From positions 1 through 47,651 of the forward strand of contig JAFTGB010000061.1 in NCBI GenBank assembly GCA_017458125.1: a stretch of DNA of 47,651 nucleotides. The letters are read 5' to 3'. This document shows, piece by piece, positions 8,360-15,748 of this stretch. The notes under the pieces are model-generated. The model did no database searches. It saw only the letters and a program-made list of their open reading frames with translations, and was not told the DNA's origin. How positions within the stretch are numbered: the stretch's first letter is position 1; each line of letters begins with the position of its first letter. The position numbers and the translations under genes were made by a program. Source of the DNA: Prevotella sp. (GTDB lineage Bacteria > Bacteroidota > Bacteroidia > Bacteroidales > Bacteroidaceae).

Positions 8360-8728
8360 ATGGAGAAAAAGATAATACTATTAATGCTTATGGCACTCTT
8401 TTCTATGTTTGCCAACGCCCAGCAGATATCGTATATCAAGGCCGACGGGGCTTGGTATCAGGTGTATGATGAGGCTGGGAAGAAGGTCACCACGCTGTCG
8501 AAAAGTTCAATTGGAGAAGTGGTCGGCTGGGGCAGTGATTTCTTCGTGTCTGTAGACGGGGCTTGGGTGAAGACCTACGACATCAATGGCAAGAAGATAT
8601 GCACACTCTCAAAGCAGACTGTAGGAGAGGTCATAGGCGTTTCCGGCAATACGTTTACCAGCCGCCAAAGCGCTTGGATATACATCTGGAACAAAGAGGG
8701 CAAGAAACTACAAACAAGGTCAGCGTAA
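8360..8728 (+). CDS. Secreted protein with three WG-like repeats
   Basis: A 122-residue protein with an N-terminal signal peptide (KKIILLMLMALFSMFANA, cut before QQIS). The mature part is three copies of a repeat of about 38 residues: ADGAWYQVYDEAGKKVTTLS, VDGAWVKTYDINGKKICTLS and SAWIYIWNKEGKKLQTRS. The pattern recalls WG or KWG repeats, which form small beta units. Function is unknown. It starts 8 nt after the nuclease gene and could be cotranscribed, though an envelope protein is an odd partner for a nuclease. Confidence 0.7.
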   Translation: MEKKIILLMLMALFSMFANAQQISYIKADGAWYQVYDEAGKKVTTLSKSSIGEVVGWGSDFFVSVDGAWVKTYDINGKKICTLSKQTVGEVIGVSGNTFTSRQSAWIYIWNKEGKKLQTRSA

Positions 8729-9115
8729 TCTGAATCGTTTCGAGTAACTCAAAAGACATTTTGCTATATGCCGATTTCGTATGAATATGAACAGATGGAT
8801 ACGTCTGTCTTTGTTTCTTGTATTCGGCTTCTGCCGACGGTCTTGGCAGGGTGTCCAGAGGGGTGCAACACCTTGGCCTATTGGGGATTTTCAATCTTCC
8901 CAGATTTGCGTAGAGCCTTCCTACCGCCTTACTTCGTTTTTCCTCGAAATGCCTTTGTCTATGCACTTTGTTGCGTTAATTCTCCAAAAACGCTTTACGA
9001 AGTCAGCGTTTTTTCGTAACTTTTCCTTCTGAGAAGTTACTGTCACTCGGAAGTGAGCAGAAAAGCAAGCTTTCCTTTTGCATTTCTCTCGTTTTTTCGT
9101 AACTTTGCCGCCATT
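8729..9115. other. Gene-poor spacer between the island and the DUF4450 gene
   Basis: No convincing gene is seen in these 387 bp. A right-end fragment of the 47-bp island element lies at 8742-8762 (GAGTAACTCAAAAGAC, then ATTTTGC). The rest is of mixed composition with short frames on both strands that have no recognisable protein features. The spacer ends in the promoter of the downstream gene. Confidence 0.5.
9077..9107 (+). promoter_or_regulatory. Bacteroidetes sigma-type promoter
   Basis: TTTG at 9077-9080, 19 bp, then TAACTTTG at 9100-9107: an exact match to the TTTG-N19-TAnnTTTG consensus. The ATG of the next gene is only 8 nt past the -7 box, so the transcript has almost no leader. Confidence 0.8.
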
Positions 9116-12010
9116 ATGAAGAATACGCTCATCTTGCTGTTCCTTGTGCTCTCACTTGGAGCTTCTGCGCAGAACTATCGTCCCGACGGCCGGGCCTTTG
9201 TCAGTGTCAATGGTCATCATAAGTACACCCGTGCACTTTATGGCGGTCCTACCGAATGGCGTTTGGAAACCAGTGACCGTCCCGTGTTTGCCATCTATAA
9301 GAAGCGGGACAGCCGGCATGTGCAGTTTTTTGTTGACGACACTCCCCTTGATGCCCTTGACTATTGCGAGGCCCGTTATGAAGACGGCATGCGCAGCTAT
9401 GTCCTGCGTCATGGTACGTGGGCTCCCGATGCGGTGTTGCGAGTGAAAGTCGTGGCCTCGCTGAATGGCGAGCAGGCGTTGTGGCGTATCCAGTCTTCTG
9501 GTCTCGACTCGTTGACTACCGTGACCGTTGTGGTGTCGGGCACCAAACAACCCAAGCTCTCTCGCAATGGCGACTTGGGCGTAGACCCCCGTGATGCCTT
9601 TGATGCTGACGGCAAGGCTCCTGTCCAGCAGTTTACGGTCTACCTTGACGACGTGTGTTACATCGGCTGTAACGGTGTAGAGCTGCAGGCGATGGACCGC
9701 AGGGATGGCGAGGAGCGCTTCGACGAGGCTGAGGCTGCCATGAAAGCCTTGGCATCACGTATAGAGCTGAACACCCCCGACCCTTACATCAACACGTTAG
9801 GCGGAGCCCTTGTGGTCGCTGCCGACGGCGACTGGGACGGGAAGACATGGTTGCACGGCTGTGTGGGCTGGCGCATGCCGCTGGCAGGCTGGCGTGCCGG
9901 CTATTTAGGTGATGTCCTGGGGTGGCCGGAGCGTGCCGTCAGTCATTTCGACGCATACGCTCAGAGCCAGGTTACCCGTGTGGCTCCAAAGCTGGGACAT
10001 CCCACGCAGGACGAAGCACAGCATCTTGCCCGTGCCAGGAAGGAGTGGGGAACACAGATGTATTCTAACGGATACATTTGCCGCAATCCCGAGCGTAACG
10101 ACCAGATGCACCACTATGACATGAACCTGAACTACATCGACGAATTGCTGTGGCACTTCCAGTACGACTGCGATTCCGCCTATATAGCTAAGATGTGGCC
10201 GGTACTGAGGAACCATCTGAGGTGGGAGAAGCGCAATTTCGACCCAGACGGTGACCATCTTTATGATGCATATTGCTGTATATGGGCTTCCGATGCACTC
10301 TACTACAGTGGCGGTGCTGTCACCCATTCGTCAGCCTATAACTATCGGGCAAACCTTTTGGCAGCGCGCATAGCTGAGCTGATAGACGAAGACCCGCGTC
10401 CTTATCGGCGCGAAGCCGAAGCCATACTGGAGGCGATGAACTCACGTCTTTGGCTGTCGGACAAAGGGCACTGGGCTGAATATCAGGACCTGTTGGGACT
10501 GCAGCGCCTACACGAGAGTGCTGCCGTATGGAGCATCTATACACCTATTGACTGCGGAGCCTGCACGCCATGGCAGGCTTATCAGGCTACCCAATACATA
10601 GACCGTCAGATTCCCCACATTGATGTCGGCGACGGTCTTCAGACCATTGCTACCTCTAATTGGTTGCCCTATTCGTGGAGCATTAACAATGTGGCAACGG
10701 CAGAGGTGATGCACACCGCCCTGGCCTACTTCCTTGCTGGTCGGGCTGATGACGGCTTCAGCTTGCTGAAAGCCAATGTGATGGACCAGATGTATTGCGG
10801 ACAGTCGCCTGCCAACTTCGGCCAGCTCAGCCAGTACGATGCTGCGCGTGGCGAGTGCTATCGTGATTTTGGCGACTGTATCGGCATCTCTGCCCGCACG
10901 CTGCTGCAAGGACTTTTCGGTATTCAGCCCAATGCCCTGGACGGTCAGTGCATCATCCGTCCCGGTTTTCCTGAAGAGTGGGACTCCGCCTCCGTCCGTA
11001 CACCTTATATATATTATAGGTATCAGCGGCAGGGTGACGAGTCGGTCTATGAGGTCCGTCAGAACTTCCGTCAGCCCTTGAAGATTATTATCCGCCAGAA
11101 CCTGGACAAAGGCAGGTACCGCGACATAGAAGGCACGGCAGAACCCTATCAGGTCATCCGTGTCAAGCAGCCGGCCCGTCTGCCGGAGGTGCATTTCAGC
11201 AACAATCTGCTGCTGTCTTCTCCTTCAGTGCAGACAGCAACAGAGCAGACGGAGGAAGTCGACGACAAGTATCGTCCCCAAAAGATGGAGCGCCTGTTCA
11301 ACGCCAACGTCACCGACATCTTCCAGAACGAGTATCTGTCGCCTCGTCCGCCTTATACGACATTGCAGATTCCCGTGCAGGGAGTGGGCGACTGGTGTCA
11401 TCCCGCCTACCTGCCGGAAATTGACGATACTGGTTTCCGTTCGCTCATTGTCAAGGACGAGTTCACCGTAGCAGGTGTGCCTTTCCGTACACCGGCTGTT
11501 GGTCACAACATAGCCTACACCTCTTTGTGGGACAACTATCCTGACAGCCTTGTCGTCCCCATGAGTGGAAGTGCTTCAGTGGCTTGGCTGCTGATGGCTG
11601 GCTCCACTAACCACATGCAGAGCCGCATAGACAACGGATGGGTCATAGCCCAATATAAGGACGGTACGGCAGACACCCTGCGTCTGGTCAACCCTGACAA
11701 CTGGTGTCCCATTGAGCGCGACTACTACGTTGACGGAAAGGCATTCCGTGCCGCCCAGCCCCGTCCCTATCGCGTAGCCCTTGCCTCTGGTAAGGTGAGC
11801 CGTCATCTTGCAGCGGACTTAAACGTTCCCTTTGCCAATGCCCAGGGGGGCGAGATAGGTCCCAAGGGTGCCGACGGCGGCGTCATTCCCGGCGGTGCGG
11901 CCACCATGCTGCGCATGCGCCTGAACTCGCGCAAGAAGTTACGCTCGCTCACGGTTCGCACGCTGTCCAACGATGTTGTCATCGGACTGATGGGCGTCAC
12001 GTTGCAGTAG
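9116..12010 (+). CDS. DUF4450 secreted protein, likely a six-hairpin glycosidase relative
   Basis: Read from the ATG at 9116 (not the upstream in-frame ATG at 9053, which precedes the promoter), it is 964 residues with a signal peptide (KNTLILLFLVLSLGASAQ). The N-terminal part matches DUF4450 proteins of Bacteroidetes. The middle (about 230-600) is rich in aromatic and acidic motifs such as DWDGKTWLHGCVGWRMPLAG and HHYDMNLNYIDELLWHF, as in alpha/alpha-six-barrel glycoside hydrolases. The C-terminal third is beta-rich (VGDWCHPAYLPEIDDTGFRS). It probably acts in the periplasm or at the cell surface on a carbohydrate, but no substrate or catalytic residue can be named. It begins a co-directional run with the HAD and kinase genes (21 nt gap). 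Confidence 0.75.
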   Translation: MKNTLILLFLVLSLGASAQNYRPDGRAFVSVNGHHKYTRALYGGPTEWRLETSDRPVFAIYKKRDSRHVQFFVDDTPLDALDYCEARYEDGMRSYVLRHGTWAPDAVLRVKVVASLNGEQALWRIQSSGLDSLTTVTVVVSGTKQPKLSRNGDLGVDPRDAFDADGKAPVQQFTVYLDDVCYIGCNGVELQAMDRRDGEERFDEAEAAMKALASRIELNTPDPYINTLGGALVVAADGDWDGKTWLHGCVGWRMPLAGWRAGYLGDVLGWPERAVSHFDAYAQSQVTRVAPKLGHPTQDEAQHLARARKEWGTQMYSNGYICRNPERNDQMHHYDMNLNYIDELLWHFQYDCDSAYIAKMWPVLRNHLRWEKRNFDPDGDHLYDAYCCIWASDALYYSGGAVTHSSAYNYRANLLAARIAELIDEDPRPYRREAEAILEAMNSRLWLSDKGHWAEYQDLLGLQRLHESAAVWSIYTPIDCGACTPWQAYQATQYIDRQIPHIDVGDGLQTIATSNWLPYSWSINNVATAEVMHTALAYFLAGRADDGFSLLKANVMDQMYCGQSPANFGQLSQYDAARGECYRDFGDCIGISARTLLQGLFGIQPNALDGQCIIRPGFPEEWDSASVRTPYIYYRYQRQGDESVYEVRQNFRQPLKIIIRQNLDKGRYRDIEGTAEPYQVIRVKQPARLPEVHFSNNLLLSSPSVQTATEQTEEVDDKYRPQKMERLFNANVTDIFQNEYLSPRPPYTTLQIPVQGVGDWCHPAYLPEIDDTGFRSLIVKDEFTVAGVPFRTPAVGHNIAYTSLWDNYPDSLVVPMSGSASVAWLLMAGSTNHMQSRIDNGWVIAQYKDGTADTLRLVNPDNWCPIERDYYVDGKAFRAAQPRPYRVALASGKVSRHLAADLNVPFANAQGGEIGPKGADGGVIPGGAATMLRMRLNSRKKLRSLTVRTLSNDVVIGLMGVTLQ

Positions 12011-12031
12011 TACCCAACGTTCCTTGCCGTT

Positions 12032-12736
12032 ATGAAGCAATATCCCGATTTGTTCATCGATTTCGATGATACTTTGTACGACACCCACGGCAATGCCGTA
12101 TTGGCATTGCATGAACTGTTCGACGCCATGCAGCTGGAACGCTGGTTCCCCGACCCTCAGGTGTTCTATGACCGCTACTGGGAGGCTAACATCGACCTAT
12201 GGACGAGCTATTCACGGGGCGAGATAACTCGCGACTACCTCATTGTCGAGCGTTTCCGCCGCCCGCTCAGTTACGGTCGCGGCTTGCAGCCTACCGAGCA
12301 GTTGTGCCTTGAGGCCAGCGACCGTTTCCTGGACTTTTGTTCGACTAAGCCGGGACTGGTGGAAGGTGCCCGCACACTGGTGGACTACCTCTTACGGCAG
12401 GGCTATCGCCTCCATCTGTGTTCCAACGGCTTCCACGAGGTGCAGTATAAAAAACTGCGGGCCTGCGGATTGGACGGATGCTTCGACCATGTCATCCTGA
12501 GCGAGGACGCAGGACACAACAAACCCGCACCGGAGTTCTTCGACTATGCCCTGCGCCAGTCCGGGGCTGTGCGTGAGCGTACGCTGATGATTGGCGACAA
12601 CTTCCAGACCGACATTCTGGGAGCCAAGCGGGCTGGTCTGGCTACAGCCTACTACAACCGCTTCCCGGAGTTTCCAGCCCCTGAACCCGTGGACTACGAG
12701 GTGACCAAACTGACGCAACTGATGCGAATACTATAA
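12032..12736 (+). CDS. YjjG-family HAD nucleotidase
   Basis: A 234-residue haloacid-dehalogenase phosphatase. Motif I is at residues 10-14 (DFDDT, nucleophile D10 and acid D12), motif II is CSNGFH, motif III is the lysine in AGHNKPAPEFF, and motif IV is GDNFQTD. A helical cap lies between motifs I and II. The pattern and length fit the YjjG 'noncanonical pyrimidine nucleotidase' group, which removes phosphate from odd or damaged pyrimidine nucleotides in the cytoplasm. It sits 21 nt after the DUF4450 gene and 8 nt before the sugar-kinase fusion, so it is likely cotranscribed. Confidence 0.9.
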   Translation: MKQYPDLFIDFDDTLYDTHGNAVLALHELFDAMQLERWFPDPQVFYDRYWEANIDLWTSYSRGEITRDYLIVERFRRPLSYGRGLQPTEQLCLEASDRFLDFCSTKPGLVEGARTLVDYLLRQGYRLHLCSNGFHEVQYKKLRACGLDGCFDHVILSEDAGHNKPAPEFFDYALRQSGAVRERTLMIGDNFQTDILGAKRAGLATAYYNRFPEFPAPEPVDYEVTKLTQLMRIL

Positions 12737-12744
12737 ACAGAACT

Positions 12745-14295
12745 ATGCAGAAACTTGTAGCACTCTATAAGCAATGGAGTGGGGCAGAGCCCTATAACAT
12801 GACGAAACTGCCCGGAGCAGGCAGCAACCGTGAGTATTACCGCATGACCTCGGCGACGGGCGAGAGCGTGGTGGGTTGCATCGGCACCAGCCGCGACGAG
12901 AACCACGCCTTTGTCTACCTGGCACGCCACTTCACCAAGCGTCAGCTGCCCGTTCCTAAGGTGTTGGCAGTCAGCGACGACGAACTGCGCTACCTGCAGA
13001 CCGACCTGGGCAGCGTGTCGCTCTTCGACGCCATCCGTGGTGGTCGCGAGGCCGGTGGCCGTTATACGCTCAAGGAGCAGGAACTGCTGCGCCGTACCAT
13101 CCGCGAGTTGCCGAACATCCAGCTGCGCGGTGCCCGCGGGCTGGACTTCTCCAACTGCTATCCGCAGCCGGCCTTCGACATCGACTCCGTGCTTTTCGAC
13201 CTCAACTACTTCAAATACTGCTTCCTGAAAGCCACCGAGCTCGACTTCCACGAACTGAAGTTAGAGGCCGACTTCCGCCTGCTGGCCAAAGACCTGACGG
13301 CAGCCGACGACACCCAGTGTTTCCTCTATCGTGACTGTCAGGCCCGCAACGTCATGCTGGCGTCTTCGTCGCAGGGCAGTCCGGAGGTGCCTTTCTTCAT
13401 TGATTTCCAGGGTGGTCGCCGCGGTCCTTACTACTACGACCTGGCCTCGTTCCTGTGGCAGGCCTCAGCCAAATATCCGCACAAGCTCCGCCGTGAACTG
13501 GTCTATGAGTATTATAACGCCCTGAAACATTACACCGAAGTGCCCAGTCCCCACCGTTTCGTGGAGCGCCTGTCGCTCTTCGTCCTGTTCCGTCAGCTTC
13601 AGGTGTTGGGGGCATACGGCTTCCGGGGCTACTTTGAGCGCAAGCAGCACTTCATCCAGTCCATACCTCCCGCCATGCAGAACCTGCGCGAGATGCTTGC
13701 TGAGCGCAACTTCCCTTATCCTTATCTGGTCGATGTGCTCAACCGGCTCGTCGCGCTGCCGAAGTTCTGTCAGATAGAGGCTACGGCCTCGCGTGCCGAC
13801 GGCTATAAGACAACTGACAACAACCCCTATAAGCCCCATCCGCAGGATGGCCCCGCCACGTTCTCCAAGTACGACGCTCAGGGCCCGTTGGTGGTCAAGG
13901 TCTTTAGTTTCTCTTACCGCAAGGGCATTCCCGACGACGAGTCGGGCAATGGCGGTGGCTACGTCTTTGACTGCCGTTCCACTCACAACCCAGGCCGTTA
14001 CGAGCCTTACAAGCAGCTGACGGGACTTGACGAACCCGTCATCCGCTTCTTGGAAGACGACGGCGAGATACTTACTTTCCTCGATAGCGTCTACCGCCTT
14101 GCCGATGCCCATGTGCGCCGCTATATGCAGCGTGGCTTCACCAGTCTGATGTTCTGCTTCGGCTGCACGGGCGGTCAGCACCGTTCGGTCTACAGTGCCC
14201 AGCATCTGGCCGAGCACATCCACCAGAAGTTTGGCATCGAGGTGCGCATCTGCCATCGTGAGCAGGGCATCACCCAGACGCTTCAGGTGCTTTAG
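12745..14295 (+). CDS. amgK: AmgK-like sugar kinase fused to a RapZ C-terminal domain
   Basis: A 516-residue fusion. Residues of about 1-330 are an aminoglycoside-phosphotransferase-type kinase: the catalytic loop is YRDCQARNVML (D197, N202) and the metal motif is DFQ at 220-222, the DFQ form seen in AmgK, which phosphorylates MurNAc or GlcNAc at C1 during peptidoglycan recycling. After a linker, residues of about 370-516 match the C-terminal half of RapZ (FSFSYRKGIPDD, FDCRSTHNPGRYEPY, GCTGGQHRSVY at 473-483), the half that binds glucosamine-6-phosphate in E. coli; T475, G476, H479 and R480 of the site are kept. The N-terminal P-loop half of RapZ is absent. The MurU-like gene lies 1.45 kb downstream on the same strand, supporting an AmgK-MurU recycling route. 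The regulatory use of the RapZ part is inferred. Confidence 0.85.
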   Translation: MQKLVALYKQWSGAEPYNMTKLPGAGSNREYYRMTSATGESVVGCIGTSRDENHAFVYLARHFTKRQLPVPKVLAVSDDELRYLQTDLGSVSLFDAIRGGREAGGRYTLKEQELLRRTIRELPNIQLRGARGLDFSNCYPQPAFDIDSVLFDLNYFKYCFLKATELDFHELKLEADFRLLAKDLTAADDTQCFLYRDCQARNVMLASSSQGSPEVPFFIDFQGGRRGPYYYDLASFLWQASAKYPHKLRRELVYEYYNALKHYTEVPSPHRFVERLSLFVLFRQLQVLGAYGFRGYFERKQHFIQSIPPAMQNLREMLAERNFPYPYLVDVLNRLVALPKFCQIEATASRADGYKTTDNNPYKPHPQDGPATFSKYDAQGPLVVKVFSFSYRKGIPDDESGNGGGYVFDCRSTHNPGRYEPYKQLTGLDEPVIRFLEDDGEILTFLDSVYRLADAHVRRYMQRGFTSLMFCFGCTGGQHRSVYSAQHLAEHIHQKFGIEVRICHREQGITQTLQVL

Positions 14296-14340
14296 TAACA
14301 GTTAAGTAACCGTTAAAAAATAAATTGGTATGATTTGACT

Positions 14341-14425
14341 GAACACAAAGACACAAAGACACAAAGTTTGGTCTTCTTGACACTGCGACCAGCTTAATTC
14401 TTTGTGTCTTTGTGTCTTTGTGTTC
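14341..14425. repeat. Perfect 26-bp inverted repeat made of 8-nt tandem units
   Basis: The left arm 14341-14366 (GAACACAAAGACACAAAGAC and on) and right arm 14400-14425 are exact reverse complements around a 33-nt loop. Each arm is a tandem of ACACAAAG units. A transcript would form a strong hairpin, but no U-run follows, so it is not a standard terminator. It follows the kinase-RapZ gene by 45 nt. Confidence 0.85.
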
Positions 14426-14489
14426 CATAAATAATTTCGTCCCAAGTTATTTTTTTAATCATTACTAAATATTTCCCTTTCATTTGCTA

Positions 14490-14685
14490 AAAACATCAGC
14501 GCCGCGATGGCAAAACATCAGCGGCGGTGGTAAAAAACATTGGCGGTGGTGGCGAATTTGATGCCCCGCGGTTCCAAATTTGATTGCCCGATTTACCAAA
14601 GCGGCTGATACTTTTTGGTGCCGCGGGGCATAAAATTCGGTGCCGTCGGGCATAAAATTTCAACGCCGTGTGTATCAAATAGTTA
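14490..14685. repeat. Array of 21-22-nt units with alternating AT-rich and GC-rich blocks
   Basis: Units at 14490, 14512, 14533, 14555, 14576, 14598, 14619, 14641 and 14664 share a plan: an A-rich head, then a GC-rich tail. The first reads AAAACATCAGCGCCGCGATG and the second AAAACATCAGCGGCGGTGGT. The later units lie in reverse: GGTGCCGCGGGGCATAAAAT (from 14617) is a near-complement of the unit at 14555. The array therefore has head-in and head-out halves. No coding potential or known repeat class is recognised. Confidence 0.7.
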
Positions 14686-14772
14686 TAAACCCGAAATTTC
14701 CGTGCTTTTCTGGAAGCGGAGTTTTTGAAGCTATAGGTAAAAAATTCCGCATTCATGCAAATTTTGGAGGAA

Positions 14773-15288
14773 TTATTCGTCAACCTCCATCATGTCATAG
14801 AACATCAAGCGTGTATGCTCATCCTCGTCCTTCTTAGTGAGATGTACAAATCCATTCTTCTCATAGAAGGGAACAGCCGAAAGGTAGGCATCTACGGTGA
14901 TATAGCGAAATGCAGAATGAGCAGGCTGCCCGTGAAGCAAGTCTTTGATAAGAGCCATTAACTCAGTACCAATGTTCCTACCACGATAATCTTTGGAAAC
15001 TGCAAAACGGCCAATCTTTATAGTCGGATAACTACGGAATTGTTTGTCTTTAGGAAAGTTTGCCTTTATCTTTTTCCATCTGCTTCCAATAATCTCATCC
15101 TTACTCACCTTATCATTGAGCAGGCAGAAATAGGCAACTATACGTCCATCATCTTCAAGAATGAACGTATTTGCTATACGTAGCTCAAGTGACGGCTTTG
15201 CATCCTCGAACAGGAACTTGTTAAGTTGGTCGTCACCACAATCAAAGGAAGTCAATTCGTAGTCAGAACTCAGACGAACAAGATTCAT
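14773..15288 (-). CDS. GNAT acetyltransferase, probable toxin of a toxin-antitoxin pair
   Basis: A 171-residue GCN5-type acetyltransferase. The acetyl-CoA site is seen in IGRFAVSKDYRGRNIGTELM (the R-G-x-x-I-G turn) and the C-terminal fold in YITVDAYLSAVPFYEKNGFV. The start NLVRLSSDYELTSFDCGDDQ with LNKFL is typical of GNAT toxins of the TacT/AtaT type, which acetylate charged tRNAs and stop translation. Directly upstream, with a 3-nt gap, is a 56-codon gene in the position of the antitoxin. It is transcribed against its neighbours and sits in a stretch that splits the kinase and murU-like genes, which suggests it was acquired. The target tRNA is unknown. Confidence 0.8.
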   Translation of the reverse strand: MNLVRLSSDYELTSFDCGDDQLNKFLFEDAKPSLELRIANTFILEDDGRIVAYFCLLNDKVSKDEIIGSRWKKIKANFPKDKQFRSYPTIKIGRFAVSKDYRGRNIGTELMALIKDLLHGQPAHSAFRYITVDAYLSAVPFYEKNGFVHLTKKDEDEHTRLMFYDMMEVDE

Positions 15289-15291
15289 TGC

Positions 15292-15462
15292 TTATATGCA
15301 TACATTTATATATTCCCTCGCCTTGTCAGCCAGTTCCTTTAACTTGCGGTAGTTCTCTTTCCGCTGCTCCTTACTCATGTGGTCTACCGTCAACCGTCGC
15401 CATTCGAAGTTGAAAGCGTCTTCGCCTTTTAGCACAGGTGTTTCTCTAATTGGTCTTGCCAT
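15292..15462 (-). CDS. Small probable antitoxin (56 aa) for the GNAT toxin
   Basis: A 56-codon gene too short for usual length cut-offs. It encodes MARPIRETPVLKGEDAFNFE, then WRRLTVDHMSKEQRKENYRK and a helical end LKELADKAREYINVCI. The MARPIRETPVLKG start is found in small Bacteroidetes proteins that precede GNAT genes. It has a good ribosome site (AGGAG, 15471-15475 on the complement) and a TAATTTTG -7 box at 15490-15497. Its stop is 3 nt before the toxin start. A short N-terminal DNA-contact segment followed by a toxin-binding helix would be usual for an antitoxin; this is inferred. Confidence 0.75.
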   Translation of the reverse strand: MARPIRETPVLKGEDAFNFEWRRLTVDHMSKEQRKENYRKLKELADKAREYINVCI

Positions 15463-15489
15463 ATCTATGTCTCCTATTTATCCTTGGTG

Positions 15490-15497
15490 CAAAATTA
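15490..15497 (-). promoter_or_regulatory. -7 box of the GNAT toxin-antitoxin pair
   Basis: On the minus strand this reads TAATTTTG, a match to TAnnTTTG, 27 nt before the antitoxin start. No clear -33 TTTG at the right distance is visible. Confidence 0.55.
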
Positions 15498-15609
15498 GTA
15501 AAAATACTCTAAGGATGCAAGATTTTGGCGGGATTTCAGTCAAAATGAAAGAAAATCATGGCTATATTTGAAGAAAAATGGCGAAAAGGTGTATGGATAC
15601 AAGAAACAA

Positions 15610-15655
15610 CCAGCCCTTCCCACACTGACGTTCAGTACGGGAAGGGCTGGCCGTT
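15610..15655. terminator. Strong GC-rich hairpin followed by T5
   Basis: CCAGCCCTTCCC (15610-15621) pairs exactly with GGGAAGGGCTGG (15639-15650); the loop holds a second 5-bp stem (ACTGA/TCAGT). CCGTTTTT follows, as in a factor-independent terminator on the plus strand. No plus-strand gene ends just upstream, so it may shield the murU-like gene or be a leftover of an insertion. Confidence 0.65.
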
Positions 15656-15725
15656 TTTGGTTAACTAAACATACATGGTTTGGAAAAAAGTTCAGGAAGA
15701 CGGCCACGGTTAGCATTTTTATTTG

Positions 15726-15733
15726 TAACTTTG
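15726..15733 (+). promoter_or_regulatory. -7 box for the murU-guaA genes
   Basis: TAACTTTG, 15 nt before the ATG at 15749. The -33 region is not a clear match. Confidence 0.6.
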
Positions 15734-15748
15734 CAACGCAAAGAAAAG

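Noticed and set aside
8655-9032. Short frames on both strands in the 8.7-9.1 kb spacer
   Set aside because: They have no ribosome site, family match or coding-like composition.
9053-9115. Extended N-terminus of the DUF4450 protein
   Set aside because: It covers a consensus promoter and would hide the clear signal peptide starting at 9116.
14341-14425. CRISPR array from the ACACAAAG repeats
   Set aside because: Units are 8 nt with no spacers and the two halves are inverted; it is a hairpin.
14490-14685. CRISPR array from the 21-22-nt units
   Set aside because: There is no constant repeat of CRISPR length or unique spacer of 30 nt or so, and no cas genes are present.
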